Of a stretch of DNA of 12,964 nucleotides, positions 12,392 through 12,964 are shown one piece after another. Positions within the stretch are counted from its first letter, which is position 1; each line of letters opens with the position of its first letter. Source of the DNA: Gemmatimonadaceae bacterium (GTDB lineage Bacteria > Gemmatimonadota > Gemmatimonadetes > Gemmatimonadales > Gemmatimonadaceae); NCBI GenBank assembly GCA_013820975.1, contig JACDHQ010000011.1, positions 1-12,964 of the forward strand. The letters are read 5' to 3'. The notes below the pieces were generated by a model that ran no database searches, was not told the origin of the DNA, and worked only from the letters and a program-made list of their open reading frames with translations. Both the position numbers and the translations under genes were made by a program.

Positions 12392-12964
12392 ATGACGATG
12401 ACCGCCGCTCCCGCTGGTCGCGCCCAGTCGGTGCTGACCGACGAAATCCTCATCCGGTGCCACGAACGCGCCCCGGACTACGACCGCGACAACAGCTTCT
12501 TCACCGAGGATTTCCAGGACCTGCAGCAGGCAGGATACCTCACCTTGCCGGTCCCGGTGGAACTCGGCGGTGCGGGGCTGACCCTCGCGGAGCTCGCGCG
12601 CGAGCAGCGGCGCCTTGCCTACTATGCCGCGCCGACGGCCCTCGCGCTGAACATGCACCTGTACTGGCTGGGATGCGCGGCGGACCTCTGGCGAGCCGGT
12701 GATCATTCGATGCAGTGGGTCCTGGAAGAGGCGATGCGCGGGCAGATCTTTGCCGCCGGCCATGCCGAGAGCGGCAACGACATCCCCCTGCTCCTCTCGA
12801 CGACCCAGGCGGAGCGTGTGGACGGCGGGTACCGCTTCACGGGCCACAAGATGTTCGGCAGCCTCACGCCCGTATGGACCTACCTCGGCGTGCACGGGAT
12901 GGATACCAGCGATCCTGCGGCGCCCAAGATCGTCCACGGCTTTTTGCCCCGCAATTCAGAGGGG
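12392..12964 (+). CDS. Acyl-CoA dehydrogenase family protein (N-terminal part, runs off window)
   Basis: The first 191 residues of an FAD-dependent acyl-CoA dehydrogenase-like enzyme are present; the gene continues beyond the window. The visible part covers the N-terminal helical domain, with LPVPVELGGAGLTLAELAREQRRLA (about 52-76) matching the family's P-x-x-x-GG-x-G-x-x-x region. The start of the middle beta domain follows, with AESGNDIP (about 125-132) in the flavin/substrate loop position and GYRFTGHKMFGS (about 146-157), the family's G-x-x-x-x-G-x-K turn. The catalytic Glu region is outside the window, so an acyl-CoA dehydrogenase cannot be told from related flavin monooxygenases or acyl-ACP enzymes. 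The ATG has GAGG about six bases upstream. The gene has its own candidate promoter and 5' hairpin. Confidence 0.9.
   Translation, partial: MTMTAAPAGRAQSVLTDEILIRCHERAPDYDRDNSFFTEDFQDLQQAGYLTLPVPVELGGAGLTLAELAREQRRLAYYAAPTALALNMHLYWLGCAADLWRAGDHSMQWVLEEAMRGQIFAAGHAESGNDIPLLLSTTQAERVDGGYRFTGHKMFGSLTPVWTYLGVHGMDTSDPAAPKIVHGFLPRNSEG

Overview
This is a high-GC bacterial chromosome window with dense coding, several 1-4 base gene overlaps, and Phd/PIN, SDR, serine-hydrolase and MacB-type genes. The overall look suits Gemmatimonadota or a similar high-GC phylum. That placement is an impression from gene content; no rRNA or tRNA is present to test it.

Layout. Bases 1-604 (minus) hold the N-terminal part of an exported SxxK serine hydrolase. 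The gap to 788 carries a 9-bp tandem repeat (709-771) that abuts a type II toxin-antitoxin pair on the plus strand: a Phd/YefM antitoxin (789-1049) and a PIN-domain toxin (1085-1498). An SDR dehydrogenase (1515-2270, minus) follows.

The centre (2382-10974) is a respiratory locus built from two divergent gene sets around a 186-bp control region (5823-6008). Leftward, with overlapping or near-touching genes, are a 56-residue single-helix protein, a CuA-type subunit II, a heme-copper oxidase subunit I and a SCO/SenC copper protein. Subunit I keeps all six metal-binding histidines but has no tyrosine at either position known to supply the His-Tyr cross-link of O2 reductases: CuB His+4 is Gln256, and six residues before the helix-VII HH pair is Ile295. 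Together with the order subunit II - subunit I - senC, this points to a nitric oxide reductase of the sNOR (norSY-senC) kind or a close relative rather than an O2-reducing oxidase. Rightward are a fusion of di-heme cytochrome b, two [4Fe-4S] clusters and an MvhD/FlpD-like domain, then a membrane-anchored protein of unknown function, heme A synthase (ctaA), a small CopD-like four-helix protein and a NirJ/AhbD-like radical SAM/SPASM enzyme. A reasonable model is that the leftward genes encode the terminal reductase and its copper insertion, while the rightward genes supply electrons and heme.

After a candidate terminator (11014-11032) come a stand-alone MacB/FtsX-type permease (11049-12269), a second terminator (12296-12314), a TATATA element with a perfect 8-bp hairpin, and the start of an acyl-CoA dehydrogenase family gene (12392 to the window end). 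Apart from the genes listed, no stretch over 300 bases is left without a gene.
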